From Rikenellaceae bacterium (GTDB lineage: Bacteria > Bacteroidota > Bacteroidia > Bacteroidales > Rikenellaceae): a DNA stretch of 64,000 nucleotides. This document shows, piece after piece, positions 23,491 through 32,490 of the stretch. The notes beneath the pieces were generated by a model. It was not told the origin of the DNA and made no database searches. It saw only the letters and a list, made by a program, of their open reading frames with translations. Position 1 is the stretch's first letter; the number at the start of each line of letters is the position of its first letter. The position numbers were made by a program, and so were the translations under genes. The DNA lies in the NCBI GenBank assembly GCA_017463585.1, contig JAFTOX010000004.1, positions 1-64,000 on the forward strand, in the 5' to 3' direction.

Positions 23491-24255
23491 ATGGCTGTTC
23501 AGCGGAGAATTGCAATTACTTCCTACCTCGACACGGTGCCATTCGTGTATGGCATCAAGCACGCACCCGAGTGTCGTGCCGAGTTGCTATTGTCGTCGCC
23601 CGCCCGCTGTGCTGAGCTGATCGCTGAGGGCGCAGTCGATATCGCCCTCGTACCTACCGCCACCGCCGATCGTCTGCGCGGTGTGCGTATCCTCTCGGAA
23701 TATTGTCTTTCGTCGACCGAGCGCCTTGCGACCGCCCGTATGGAGTGCGACGTGCCCTTGCAGCAGATCGAGCAGATCATCTACGACGCTGAGTGGTTCA
23801 TCACACCCGAGATTTTAGGTCGCCTCTGCACCCACCTGTGGCGTATCGCACCCAAGCTCATCGACCGCCGTGAGCTGCCTGCCGAGTGGCAACCTGCACC
23901 AACCGACGCCGAGATCATCTGCGGCACGGAGGCCTTCACCTCGGAGCGCCACCGCCGTTACGAGTTCGATCTGGGCGAGGAGTGGCGTCGTTCGACCCGC
24001 TCGCCGTTGGTGCTGGGCGTGTGGGTTGTGCGTGCCGACGTGACCCCCGACGAGAGCGACAGCTTCGAGCGCACGCTCACCTTCGGTATCGAACACACGT
24101 GGGAAGCGCTGACCGAGAGCGAGTTAGCCTCGCCCGAGAGCTACATTCAGCTGACCGAACGAATCGACTATCTATACGATCAAGAGAAAGATAAGGCATT
24201 GCGCAAACTTTGGCGCGAGGGTGTCAAGGTAGCTCCGCGTGCCAATCCCGGCTGA
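23491..24255 (+). CDS. mqnA: MqnA-family menaquinone biosynthesis protein (chorismate dehydratase)
   Basis: 254 aa from the ATG at 23491 (MAVQRRIAITSYLDTVPFVYGI), which matches the usual N-terminus of the family; an in-frame ATG at 23434 adds an atypical extension. MqnA removes water from chorismate to 3-enolpyruvyl-benzoate, the entry step of the futalosine route to menaquinone. The periplasmic-binding-like fold is suggested by SYLDTVPFVYG, SSPARCAELIAEGAVDIALVP and FDLGEEWRRSTRSPLVLGVWVVR. No other mqn gene is nearby, so pathway membership is inferred from the family. Followed by corA 124 bp later. Confidence 0.8.
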   Translation: MAVQRRIAITSYLDTVPFVYGIKHAPECRAELLLSSPARCAELIAEGAVDIALVPTATADRLRGVRILSEYCLSSTERLATARMECDVPLQQIEQIIYDAEWFITPEILGRLCTHLWRIAPKLIDRRELPAEWQPAPTDAEIICGTEAFTSERHRRYEFDLGEEWRRSTRSPLVLGVWVVRADVTPDESDSFERTLTFGIEHTWEALTESELASPESYIQLTERIDYLYDQEKDKALRKLWREGVKVAPRANPG

Positions 24256-24379
24256 ACGTCCTGAGGGTCGCCCGCGCGAGCGATCCGCCACATCGGTTCG
24301 GCGCAATGAATTTACGCCCCTGAGCGGCTGCGGCCGCCGACTCACAAAGTACGAATAAACACAAAAAACAGGGAGCCAA

Positions 24380-25330
24380 ATGATTACGATTTATCTCAAA
24401 CAATATAATAAGATTGTCCGCAACGCCGACCTTCATCTGTTCGACGATCTGGGCTACGACGACATTCTGTGGATCGACCTTCTGAACCCGACCATCAAGG
24501 AGCAGAAGGCGGTCGAGAACTTTATGGAGTTGAACCTCCAAACGCGTCAGCAGGCCGAGGAGATCGAGTCAACCTCGAAATATTTCGAGACCGAGAATGC
24601 CATCTTTTCGAACTCGAACTTCTTCTTGCGCACGGAGGACACCTTTGCGGTCGAGCCCGTGTCGATGATCATCTCGGAGGGCGTGCTGATCTCGGTGCGC
24701 ACGGCCGAGTCGCGTACGGTGCGCGAGGCCGAGAAGAAGTTGCAGATGAACTACCGCGCCTACCCCACGGGCTATCACCTGATGATCTCGATTTTGGAGG
24801 TGCGTATCGACTTCGATGCCGACTTGGTCGAGAGCATTTCGAAGCAGATCGCCCGTCTGAGCCGCGACTTGAACTCGGGTGAGTCGGTCGATAAGGAGGA
24901 CTTGCAGCGCATTAACTCATTGCAGGAGAGCACGATGTTGATTCGTGAGACCATCTTCGACCGTCAGCGAGTGTTGTCGGGCATCTTGCGCTCGGAGCGC
25001 TTCCCGAACGATATCTACCCCCGTCTGCAACTGATGATCAAGGACGTCAATTCGCTGATCAACCACGCCGATTTCAGTTTCGAACGTCTTGACTACTTGC
25101 AGGATACGGCGCTCGGTTTGATCAACCTCGACCAGAACAACATCACCAAGATCTTTACGATCGTATCGGTGTTCTTCCTGCCGGCGACGTTGATTGCGAG
25201 CTTGTACGGTATGAATTTCAAGCATATGCCCGAACTGGAATGGGAGTACGGCTATTGGTTTGCGCTGGGGTTGATACTGCTGATTTCGGGCGCGATCCTC
25301 AGCTACTTCAAGTACAAAAAGTGGCTGTAA
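24380..25330 (+). CDS. corA: CorA-family magnesium/cobalt transporter
   Basis: 316 aa. A large cytoplasmic alpha/beta N-domain and long helix precede two C-terminal membrane helices (about 255-275 and 290-310) with the YGMNF signature between them, which forms the selectivity filter of the pentameric channel. The C-terminal KYKKWL is positively charged, as usual. It mediates Mg2+ (and Co2+/Ni2+) uptake through the inner membrane. Single gene followed by a terminator. Confidence 0.93.
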   Translation: MITIYLKQYNKIVRNADLHLFDDLGYDDILWIDLLNPTIKEQKAVENFMELNLQTRQQAEEIESTSKYFETENAIFSNSNFFLRTEDTFAVEPVSMIISEGVLISVRTAESRTVREAEKKLQMNYRAYPTGYHLMISILEVRIDFDADLVESISKQIARLSRDLNSGESVDKEDLQRINSLQESTMLIRETIFDRQRVLSGILRSERFPNDIYPRLQLMIKDVNSLINHADFSFERLDYLQDTALGLINLDQNNITKIFTIVSVFFLPATLIASLYGMNFKHMPELEWEYGYWFALGLILLISGAILSYFKYKKWL

Positions 25331-25379
25331 AGCTGGCGACGTTCGCAATTCAAGATTCAAAATTCAAAATTCAAAATTA

Positions 25380-25410
25380 GGTCACGTCCGAAAAGGGCGT
25401 GGCTTTTTTA
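25380..25410 (+). terminator. terminator of corA
   Basis: Imperfect stem CACGTCC/GGGCGTG followed by T6, directly after an AT-rich 8-bp array. Confidence 0.7.
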
Positions 25411-25426
25411 TTGAGGAAACTTAGGC

Positions 25427-25494
25427 TCATCATTGGCGGGTGGGGGGGCTCGGCCGAAGGCCGACCCGCCAATGATGACACGCCAAAGGCGTGA
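25427..25494 (-). repeat. palindromic intergenic element, copy 10
   Basis: Outer stem CATCATTGGCGGGT/ACCCGCCAATGATG, bulge of seven G, inner hairpin CGGCCGAAGGCCG, lead hairpin CACGCCAAAGGCGTG. Confidence 0.9.
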
Positions 25495-25553
25495 TCTTCT
25501 TTTTAGTGTTTAATTAAATAGTAATCAATTATTTATAAAAAAATAATTAAAAG

Positions 25554-25632
25554 CAAAATCCGTTGGATTTTGACACACACTCTGCGGCTCGCGCAAACGT
25601 AGTTGCGCGACCCCCCCAGCCGCAGAGTGTGC
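25554..25632 (+). repeat. palindromic intergenic element, copy 11
   Basis: Lead hairpin CAAAATCCGTTGGATTTTG, outer stem ACACTCTGCGGCT/AGCCGCAGAGTGT, inner hairpin GCGCAAACGTAGTTGCGC, bulge of seven C. Confidence 0.9.
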
Positions 25633-25661
25633 GCACGCGTGGATTTTATTTTTTATCAAAC

Positions 25662-25690
25662 AAAAAAGCCTCGCTCAAAAAGCGAGGCTA
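25662..25690 (-). terminator. terminator of rlmD
   Basis: Minus-strand AGCCTCGCT...AGCGAGGCT stem followed by T6. Confidence 0.85.
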
Positions 25691-25736
25691 TAATTTTGAA
25701 TTTTGAATTTTGAATCTTGAATCTTGAATTACCCTT

Positions 25737-27146
25737 CTACCTCTTAACGAGTTTCACGACATTCTCGACGTGGTAGGTATGGGGGAACATATCGACGGGC
25801 TGGACGCTCTCGACGCGGTACATACCGTCCATCAGAGCGATGTCGCGCGCTTGAGTTGCGGGGTTGCAGCTCACGTAGACAATTCGCTCGGGTGCAGCAC
25901 GCAGAATCACGTCGATCACAGGCTCATCGACACCCGCACGCGGCGGATCGAGAATCACCACATCGGGACGACCGTTGGCGTCGACAAACTCGTCGCTCAA
26001 CACCTTTTTCATATCGCCCGCATAGAAGACCGTATTTCGGATTCCGTTGATTTCGGAATTGACCTTTGCGTCCTCGATAGCCTCGGGAACATACTCAATA
26101 CCAACCACTTTGGCACAGCGCGACGCACAGAAATTGGCAATCGTACCCGTACCCGTATAGAGGTCATAGAGCACCTCTCCCTCCTTCAAGTCGGCAGCCT
26201 CGCGTGCCACTTTATAGAGTTCGTATGCCTGCTCCGAGTTGGTCTGATAGAACGATTTGGGACCCACCTTGAATCGCAAGCCCTCCATCTGCTCGAAGAT
26301 GTGCCCGTTGCCACGATAGGTCACGGGTTCGAGGTCGCCCGTCGAGTCGTTCAGCTTCTCGTTGATCATATAGATCATCGAGGTAATCTCGGGGAACTGC
26401 TCGCAGAGGTGGTCGAGCAGTGCGCTGATACGCTCCTCGTCGCGGTAGGCGAAGATGACGATGACCATCACCTCGCCCGTCGAGGCGGTGCGAATGATCA
26501 TATTGCGCATAAATCCGCTATGCTCGCGCACGTTGTAGAACTCGTAGCCGTGCTCCAAACAGAAACGCTTGGTAGCCAATCGGATAGCATTCGAAGGCTC
26601 GGGCTGCAACCAACACTTTTCGATATCCAACACCTTGTCGAACATTGTAGGAATGTGGAAACCGAGAGCGGGCGAAGCGTCTAACTCGGTACCCGAAGCG
26701 ACCTCCTCCTGCGTCAGCCAGCGGCGCGGAGTGAAGGTAAATTCGAGCTTATTTCGATAGAGTTGTGTCTTTTTCGAGCCCAAGATGGGGCTGATCGCGG
26801 GCAGCTCGATTTTGCCGATTCGGGTCAGCTGATCCTCGACCTGCGACTGCTTCAATCGCAGCTGCTCGTCGTAGGGCAGGTTCTGCCACTTGCAACCGCC
26901 ACACACACCGAAATGCTGGCAGAAAGGCTCGCAGCGCATCTCCGAAAACTTCTGATAGCGAACCACATAGCCCTCCATATAGCGGCGGCGTTTGTTACGG
27001 ATCTGAACATCAACGACATCGCCCGGTACGGTCATCGGAACGAAAACGACCTGGTCGTTCCAGCGTCCGAGCGACTTACCCTCGGCGGCGAGAGTTGTTA
27101 TTTCGAGCCCCTCGATCAGGGGGTACTGGTGTCTTTTACGTGCCAC
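25737..27146 (-). CDS. rlmD: 23S rRNA (uracil-C5)-methyltransferase, RlmD/RumA family
   Basis: 469 aa. N-terminal TRAM domain (about 10-65), an iron-sulfur cluster motif (CEPFCQHFGVCGGCKWQ), then a class I methyltransferase domain with YDLYTGTGTIANF (SAM binding), DPPRAGVD and the catalytic cysteine in VYVSCNPATQARD. It uses S-adenosylmethionine to methylate a uridine in 23S rRNA. A GTG at 27146 is preferred because a TACCTTTG -7 box at 27172-27179 would lie inside the coding region if the upstream ATG-like start at 27194 were used. It diverges from the PAP2 gene. Confidence 0.88.
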   Translation of the reverse strand: MARKRHQYPLIEGLEITTLAAEGKSLGRWNDQVVFVPMTVPGDVVDVQIRNKRRRYMEGYVVRYQKFSEMRCEPFCQHFGVCGGCKWQNLPYDEQLRLKQSQVEDQLTRIGKIELPAISPILGSKKTQLYRNKLEFTFTPRRWLTQEEVASGTELDASPALGFHIPTMFDKVLDIEKCWLQPEPSNAIRLATKRFCLEHGYEFYNVREHSGFMRNMIIRTASTGEVMVIVIFAYRDEERISALLDHLCEQFPEITSMIYMINEKLNDSTGDLEPVTYRGNGHIFEQMEGLRFKVGPKSFYQTNSEQAYELYKVAREAADLKEGEVLYDLYTGTGTIANFCASRCAKVVGIEYVPEAIEDAKVNSEINGIRNTVFYAGDMKKVLSDEFVDANGRPDVVILDPPRAGVDEPVIDVILRAAPERIVYVSCNPATQARDIALMDGMYRVESVQPVDMFPHTYHVENVVKLVKR

Positions 27147-27171
27147 GATATTTTTCAGTTTTGATTTTCGG

Positions 27172-27179
27172 CAAAGGTA
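27172..27179 (-). promoter_or_regulatory. -7 box (TACCTTTG) of rlmD
   Basis: Minus-strand TAnnTTTG in the context GGCAAAGGTACGCAAAA shared with folE; supports the GTG start 26 bp downstream. Confidence 0.55.
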
Positions 27180-27286
27180 CGCAAAAAGCGGCATATTGCA
27201 ACGCCCTTTCGGCCACTCGTGCGAATTTTGGGTGTAATTTATTGAATGATTTTCGGTTAGTGCGTACGATTCCGACCATTTTTTGT

Positions 27287-27294
27287 TACCTTTG
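27287..27294 (+). promoter_or_regulatory. -7 box (TACCTTTG) of PAP2 gene
   Basis: TAnnTTTG match only 7 bp before the first ATG, implying an almost leaderless message. No -33 TTTG at normal spacing. Confidence 0.45.
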
Positions 27295-27301
27295 TAACGC
27301 T

Positions 27302-28162
27302 ATGATGTTGAATTGGACATATCGAATAGTGCGGACAGTTGTTTTGATATCGCTCTTGGTTGCGGTGTCGATTGGCGGAGCTTTCGGGCAATCGTTGAGT
27401 CCGATTGATAGTCTTTCTCACGCTGAGCAACCTCTCGAAATCGACAACTACCCTCTGCGAAAAAATGGCAAGCGCGATTGGTGGGAGGCCAATCAAACCC
27501 ACTCGACGCGCTTTCGTCCCAAGCAGTTGATCGTGCCTGCATCGTTGGTGGCTATTGGTGCGTTGGGAGTTGGTGCGAAGGCCCCTTTGCACGGTTTAAA
27601 TGTGTCAATTCGAGATGGTCTTTACGATCTGAGTCAGGGCCGAAAATACCATTTCGATGACTATATTCAGTATGCGCCCGTTGCGTTCTATCTCTCGCTC
27701 GATTTTATGGGCATTGAGGCCAAACATTCGTTCGGAGAGCGTGTGGCAGTGGCTGGTGTAACCTATATTGCGGTGAGTGCTCTGTCGCAGAGCATCAAGC
27801 ATATAGCTCGTGAGCCGCGTCCCGATACAGGCACTCGCAACTCCTTTCCTTCGGGGCACACGACGACCGCTTTTGCGGGAGCCGAATTGGTGCGTTCGGA
27901 GTATGGTTGGGGAGCCGGAATGGGTGCTTATGCCATAGCGGCGACGGTTGGTTTTATGCGAATGTACAACGATCGACATTGGTTCAATGATGTTGTTGCG
28001 GGTGCAGGCTTTGGCATCTTGTCGGCTCGCATTGGATATTGGCTGTTGCCGCTCAATCGTCATATTTTCCGCATACCGCGCAAAGGTCAAGCAGTCGTTG
28101 CGACTCCAATCTACTATTCACAGACAAACGCTCTTGGACTCAGCTGCGCTGTGCAGTTCTAA
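27302..28162 (+). CDS. PAP2-superfamily membrane-associated phosphatase
   Basis: 286 aa from the ATG at 27302. A signal peptide or anchor (about 1-30, ending GGAFGQ) is followed by the phosphatase motifs KHIAREPRP, PSGHTTTAFAG and NDRHWFNDVVAG, the three conserved signatures of type-2 phosphatidic acid phosphatases. Substrates may be undecaprenyl pyrophosphate, phosphatidic acid or lipid A phosphate; the lipid A gene lpxB downstream is only loosely linked. The active site would face the periplasm. Both ATG codons at 27302 and 27305 are possible starts. Confidence 0.88.
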   Translation: MMLNWTYRIVRTVVLISLLVAVSIGGAFGQSLSPIDSLSHAEQPLEIDNYPLRKNGKRDWWEANQTHSTRFRPKQLIVPASLVAIGALGVGAKAPLHGLNVSIRDGLYDLSQGRKYHFDDYIQYAPVAFYLSLDFMGIEAKHSFGERVAVAGVTYIAVSALSQSIKHIAREPRPDTGTRNSFPSGHTTTAFAGAELVRSEYGWGAGMGAYAIAATVGFMRMYNDRHWFNDVVAGAGFGILSARIGYWLLPLNRHIFRIPRKGQAVVATPIYYSQTNALGLSCAVQF

Positions 28163-28332
28163 ATGCTCTCCAACCATTTCAATACGATTCAACCCTCGCA
28201 AAAAAACGACGGATTGTACACTCACACGCCCGCGCGTATAAAATAATGTATAAAAAAGGGCGGAGGATCACGAAATTTTGCTATTTTTGTATTTTGGAAA
28301 AGAATTGTTTAAACGTAAAACCAAATACAACT

Positions 28333-29007
28333 ATGATCGACATAGCACTATTTTGTGTCAATCCTTTTCAGGAGAACACCTACGTGGTTACGGACAAGGC
28401 CACGGGACGTTGTATAATCATCGACGCGGGTTGCAGCAATGCTACTGAAACTGCCGCTGTGATCGACTATATACGCTCTAATCGTCTTGAACCTGAGATG
28501 ATTGTGGGTACTCACGGCCATATCGACCACATTATGGGCGTACAGACGCTCAAAGACGAGCTGGGTATTCCCTATGCGCTGTCGAGCGAAGATCAATTCT
28601 TGGTCGCAAGTGCGGCTCAGCAGGCGGCGATGTTCGGCTTGAAGGTACCCGTAACGCCCTCGATCGACATCGACCTGAAAGAGCGCGACGAGATCACCTT
28701 CGGTGAAACAGTCCTGAAAGTGATTCCCACCCCCGGTCATACCCCCGGCCACGTCTGCCTCTTCCACGAGGAGGGACGTATGCTCTTCACGGGCGACACG
28801 CTCTTCCGTGAGAGTATCGGACGTACCGATCTTCCTGGTGGCGACTATTCGTGGATTATGCGTTCGATTTTGGATCGCATTGTGCCCCTCGGCGACGATG
28901 TTGTCTTCCACGCGGGACACGGACCGTCGTCGGATATCGGCCACGAGGTGCTCTACAATCCCTTCGTGGTGGAGGTGATGAACAACGAAATCAACTATCG
29001 CGGTTAG
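28333..29007 (+). CDS. metallo-beta-lactamase-fold hydrolase, glyoxalase II-like
   Basis: 224 aa from the ATG at 28333 (MIDIALFCVNPFQENTYVV). Zinc ligands are visible: THGHIDH (H61, H63, D65, H66), the His in GHTPGH (about 138-143), the Asp in FTGDTLF and a C-terminal HAGHGP. Cytosolic; family members cleave thioesters such as S-lactoylglutathione or related substrates, and the real substrate is unknown. The next gene begins three bases after the stop codon, so the two are co-transcribed. Confidence 0.88.
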   Translation: MIDIALFCVNPFQENTYVVTDKATGRCIIIDAGCSNATETAAVIDYIRSNRLEPEMIVGTHGHIDHIMGVQTLKDELGIPYALSSEDQFLVASAAQQAAMFGLKVPVTPSIDIDLKERDEITFGETVLKVIPTPGHTPGHVCLFHEEGRMLFTGDTLFRESIGRTDLPGGDYSWIMRSILDRIVPLGDDVVFHAGHGPSSDIGHEVLYNPFVVEVMNNEINYRG

Positions 29008-29010
29008 AGT

Positions 29011-29766
29011 ATGATGCGCTTGATACACAAATTGTTATACCGAATGTTGCCACTCGAAGGCTACCTGCGTGTAGTCAGTGCGATGTTCTTCGTGTGGAAG
29101 CGTCTGGGCATTGGTCGCTACGCCGAGGCCACCGAGTACGTCTATCACCTGCCCAAGCTGGTGGGCGAGGGTGCAACGGCGATCGACATCGGTGCCAACT
29201 TGGGTTACTACTCGCGTTACATCTCGCAGGCGATTGGCGAGAGCGGACGACTCTACTCGGTCGAGCCCGTTGCGCCGATTCTCGGAGTGCTGCGCCACAA
29301 CCTGCGTCGCTGCTCGAATGTCGAGATTCTGCCCTACGCCTTGGGCGAGGAGGAGCGCGAGATCGTGATGTGTAACGACACGGCTCGCTATCAGGGTTAC
29401 TTCGGTACGGGACAGAATTTCGTGGGCGACGCTGCGACCGAGGGCGAGGGCAACCAAACGGGCGAACAAAAGGGCGACCGCTTTCCTGCGCAGATGCGTC
29501 GTGGTAGCGAGCTGTTCTCGAAGCTGACCCGATTGAACTTCATCAAGTGCGATATCGAGGGCTACGAAGTGGTGGTAATGAACGAGTTACGACCTCTGTT
29601 GGAGCGTTTTCGCCCGACGGTACTGATCGAGACGGGAGGCGAAAATCGCCCGAAGATCATCGCTCTGTTCCGTTCGCTCGGCTACCGAGGCTACACGCTC
29701 GAACACGGCTTGGAGGTTCCCCTGACCGCCGACAGCGAGAAAGATATAATTTTCAGGGCGGAATAA
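29011..29766 (+). CDS. FkbM-family SAM-dependent methyltransferase
   Basis: 251 aa. SAM-binding motif AIDIGANLGYYSRYI, then YSVEPV (acidic loop) and FIKCDIEGYEVVVMNEL, the FkbM signature. The segment GEGNQTGEQKGDRFP is a low-complexity insert. Such enzymes usually methylate a hydroxyl on polyketides or on polysaccharide and glycan sugars; here the substrate is unknown. It is coupled to the upstream hydrolase gene by a 3-bp gap. No signal peptide. Confidence 0.85.
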   Translation: MMRLIHKLLYRMLPLEGYLRVVSAMFFVWKRLGIGRYAEATEYVYHLPKLVGEGATAIDIGANLGYYSRYISQAIGESGRLYSVEPVAPILGVLRHNLRRCSNVEILPYALGEEEREIVMCNDTARYQGYFGTGQNFVGDAATEGEGNQTGEQKGDRFPAQMRRGSELFSKLTRLNFIKCDIEGYEVVVMNELRPLLERFRPTVLIETGGENRPKIIALFRSLGYRGYTLEHGLEVPLTADSEKDIIFRAE

Positions 29767-29825
29767 CGGCAGCGGGCGAAATCTTAATTCAAGATTGAGT
29801 TTTGACTTGAATTAAGAATAAATAA

Positions 29826-29894
29826 GCACGCTTTTCAAAGCGTGTCATCATTGTCGGGTCGCCCTTTGGGCGAGCCCCCCACCCGACAATGATG
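29826..29894 (+). repeat. palindromic intergenic element, copy 12
   Basis: Lead hairpin CACGCTTTTCAAAGCGTG, outer stem CATCATTGTCGGGT/ACCCGACAATGATG, inner hairpin CGCCCTTTGGGCG, bulge of six C. The outer stem carries a G-to-T / C-to-A paired change compared with copy 10. Confidence 0.9.
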
Positions 29895-29988
29895 AGAATA
29901 TGGGAACAAAGGAAAAATTGTGAACCGTGAATTGTGAATCGTGTATTGTGAATTTTGCATTTTGAATCTTGAATTTTGAATTACGACT

Positions 29989-30708
29989 ATGCGTATTGAT
30001 ATTATAACATCTGTACCCGAACTGCTCACCTCGCCGCTGAGCGAGTCGATATTGAAGCGTGCGCAGGAGAAGGGTTTGGTTGAGATCGTGGTGCACAATC
30101 TGCACGACTATGCTCACGATAAACGTCGCACCACGGACGACTATCCCTTTGGTGGTGAGGCAGGTATGGTGATGAAGTGCGAGCCCGTGTTCGAGCTTGT
30201 CGAGAAGTTGCAGTCGGAGCGCCCGTACGACGAGATTATCTACACCTCGCCCGACGGCATTCGTTACGACCAGCACGAGGCCAACCGCCTCTCGACGTTG
30301 GAGAACATCATTATTTTGTGCGGCCACTACAAGGGCATCGACCACCGTATCCGCGAGCACCTGATCACGCGCGAGATCTCGATTGGCGACTACGTGCTGA
30401 CGGGAGGCGAGTTGGCTGCGTGCATCATTGCCGACTCGGTGGTGCGCTTGGTTCCCGGGGCGATTGGCGACGAGGCGTCGGCGCTGACCGACTGCTTTCA
30501 GGACAATCTGTTAGCTCCGCCCGTCTATACCCGTCCAGCGGAATTTCGCGGTTGGCGTGTTCCCGATGTGCTGCTTTCGGGCAACTTCGGCGAGATCGAA
30601 AAGTGGCAGGAGGAGCAGGCGTGGGAGCGAACCAAACGACTGCGACCCGATCTGCTCGATTCACAATTCACAATTCACAATTCACAATTGGAGGGTGAAG
30701 ATAAGTAA
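29989..30708 (+). CDS. trmD: tRNA (guanine-N1-)-methyltransferase
   Basis: 239 aa. TrmD makes m1G37 in tRNAs, preventing +1 frameshifts; it is a SPOUT-class dimer with a deep trefoil knot. Visible motifs: [41 protein letters not shown] and [27 protein letters not shown]. The last 15 or so residues ([16 protein letters not shown]) are encoded by the AT-rich TTCACAAT repeat that has entered the 3' end, so the tail is probably not functional. Preceded by a large repeat array, followed 9 bp later by the four-helix-bundle gene. Confidence 0.94.
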   Translation: MRIDIITSVPELLTSPLSESILKRAQEKGLVEIVVHNLHDYAHDKRRTTDDYPFGGEAGMVMKCEPVFELVEKLQSERPYDEIIYTSPDGIRYDQHEANRLSTLENIIILCGHYKGIDHRIREHLITREISIGDYVLTGGELAACIIADSVVRLVPGAIGDEASALTDCFQDNLLAPPVYTRPAEFRGWRVPDVLLSGNFGEIEKWQEEQAWERTKRLRPDLLDSQFTIHNSQLEGEDK

Positions 30709-30717
30709 TTGTGTAAG

Positions 30718-31074
30718 ATGAAGGAGGAGAATATCATACTTGATCGCACGTTTGCTTTTGCAGTTCGCATTGTACGGTTACAACGCTATCTGATTGAGCA
30801 CGGTTGCGAGAGGGTTATTGTTCGTCAGTTGCTCAAAAGCGGGACGAGCATTGGCGCGAATGTTCGTGAGGCGGTGCGAGGTCAATCGCGAGTTGATTTT
30901 GTTGCCAAGATGAACATTGCGCTCAAAGAGGCCTCCGAATCGGAGTATTGGCTCGAATTATTGCACGCAACGGAGTACCTTACAGATCAAGAATATGATA
31001 GCATATATTCTGATTGTAAGACCATTACGAAGATGTTAATGAAGATTGTAAAGACAACAAAAGATACAATATAG
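30718..31074 (+). CDS. four-helix-bundle protein (S23, 23S rRNA intervening-sequence family)
   Basis: 118 aa from the ATG at 30718. The pattern FAVRIVRLQRYL, RQLLKSGTSIGANVREAVRGQSRVDFVAKMNIALKEASESEYWLELL is typical of the S23 family, pentameric four-helix bundles first found inside 23S rRNA intervening sequences and common as free genes in Bacteroidetes. The biochemical role is not established. It lies 9 bp after trmD, so the two are likely co-transcribed. Base use is more AT-rich than in trmD, hinting at later arrival. Confidence 0.85.
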   Translation: MKEENIILDRTFAFAVRIVRLQRYLIEHGCERVIVRQLLKSGTSIGANVREAVRGQSRVDFVAKMNIALKEASESEYWLELLHATEYLTDQEYDSIYSDCKTITKMLMKIVKTTKDTI

Positions 31075-31184
31075 ACTTCACATCACAACTCACAACAGCT
31101 ATCGGCACCACCCGAAAAGGCGAATCGACACCAAGCCGAATGCTAATTAATTGTGAATTGTGAATTGTGAATTGTGAATTGACT

Positions 31185-32345
31185 ATGAAATACTATCTCA
31201 TCGCGGGCGAACCTTCGGGCGATCTTCACGGCTCGAAACTGATTGCGGGACTGCGCAAAGCGGACCCGCAGGCGGAGTTTCGTTTTTGGGGTGGCGACCT
31301 GATGGCGGCCGAGGGCGGAGAAGCAAACCTCGCAATGCACTACCGCGAGGCGTCGTTCTTTGGGTTTATGACCGTGCTGCGCAACCTGCGAAAGATCGGT
31401 CGCCAATTCGCCGAGTGTCGTGCCGATGTCGAGCGTTTTGCGCCCGATGTGCTGATCCTGATCGACTACCCCGGGTTCAATATGAAGATGGCTAAGTGGG
31501 CGAAGGAGAGGGGCTTACGCACGTTCTACTACATCGCGCCAAAGGTTTGGGCGTGGAAGGAGTGGCGTGTGAAAAAGCTGCGCCGCTACGTCGATCGCCT
31601 CTTCACGATCTTCCCGTTCGAAACGGAATATTTCCGCGCGAAGGGGATCGAGCCGACCTTCTGTGGCAACCCGTTGGTCGATGATATTGCGGCTCGTCGG
31701 GCGACCTTCTGCACGCGCGAGGAGTTCATTCGCCGCAACAATCTGGACGAGCGTCCGATCATCGCTCTGCTTGCGGGCAGCCGTGTGAGCGAGATCCGCG
31801 AAAACTTGCCCGCGATGGTCGAGTTGTCGAAACGAATGCCTGATTATCAGTTTGTTGTAACGGCTGTGCCGTGGATCGACAAACGGTTTTATTGGGCATA
31901 TATGGCCGATGGGAAGCGGGCGTCGGACGTTCGCTATGTGTGCGATCAGACGCAGCAGACGCTCTCGGTTGCCGAGGCGGCGGTGGTCACGTCGGGTACG
32001 GCGACGCTCGAAACGGCGCTGATGGGGATCCCCGAAATGGTTGTCTATCGCGTGCCTAAGCTCTATGAGGTGTTGCGCCCCTACGTGTTGAAGATTCCGT
32101 ATGTGTCGTTAGTGAACATCAACCTCGGACGTGAGGCGGTGCGAGAGTTGGTTTGTGCGAAGCTGGATCTGGCGGAGGCCGAGCGCGAGTTGCGTTCGAT
32201 CGTTTCGGGTGGCGAGAAACGCGCGAAGATGCTCTCGGATTTCGACGAACTCAGAGCGTTGATCGGTGGCGAAGGGGCGAGCGAACGCTTTGCGGCTGAG
32301 ATGGTTAGGCAAATTCAAGATTCAAAATTCAAAATTCAAAATTGA
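31185..32345 (+). CDS. lpxB: lipid-A-disaccharide synthase
   Basis: 386 aa from the ATG at 31185. LpxB joins UDP-2,3-diacylglucosamine and lipid X to form the tetra-acylated disaccharide of lipid A at the inner membrane. Motifs: IAGEPSGDLHGSKLIAGL at the N-terminus, FYYIAPKVWAWKEWRVKKL, FCGNPLVD and SGTATLETALMG. The last residues (QIQDSKFKIQN) are encoded by the AT-rich repeat unit downstream, like the tail of TrmD. A TTGTGAAT array lies directly before the start codon. Confidence 0.94.
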   Translation: MKYYLIAGEPSGDLHGSKLIAGLRKADPQAEFRFWGGDLMAAEGGEANLAMHYREASFFGFMTVLRNLRKIGRQFAECRADVERFAPDVLILIDYPGFNMKMAKWAKERGLRTFYYIAPKVWAWKEWRVKKLRRYVDRLFTIFPFETEYFRAKGIEPTFCGNPLVDDIAARRATFCTREEFIRRNNLDERPIIALLAGSRVSEIRENLPAMVELSKRMPDYQFVVTAVPWIDKRFYWAYMADGKRASDVRYVCDQTQQTLSVAEAAVVTSGTATLETALMGIPEMVVYRVPKLYEVLRPYVLKIPYVSLVNINLGREAVRELVCAKLDLAEAERELRSIVSGGEKRAKMLSDFDELRALIGGEGASERFAAEMVRQIQDSKFKIQN

Positions 32346-32381
32346 GTTTTGGATATAGTAGGCAAAAGACAAATAGTAAAT

Positions 32382-32454
32382 CACGCCCTTCGGCGTGTCA
32401 TTATCTGCGGCTCGCGCAAACGTAGTTGCGCGACCCCCCCAGCCGCAGATAATG
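32382..32454 (+). repeat. palindromic intergenic element, copy 13
   Basis: Lead hairpin CACGCCCTTCGGCGTG, outer stem CATTATCTGCGGCT/AGCCGCAGATAATG, inner hairpin GCGCAAACGTAGTTGCGC, bulge of seven C. It shares its inner hairpin with copy 11 but has a different outer stem and lead hairpin. Confidence 0.9.
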
Positions 32455-32490
32455 AGAGAGTTTGAACAAATAGAAAAGGAAATATAACCG

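Noticed and set aside
28039..28332. N-terminal extension of the metallo-beta-lactamase-fold protein
   Set aside because: The first 98 codons overlap the end of the PAP2 gene and intergenic DNA; the family N-terminus begins at the ATG at 28333.
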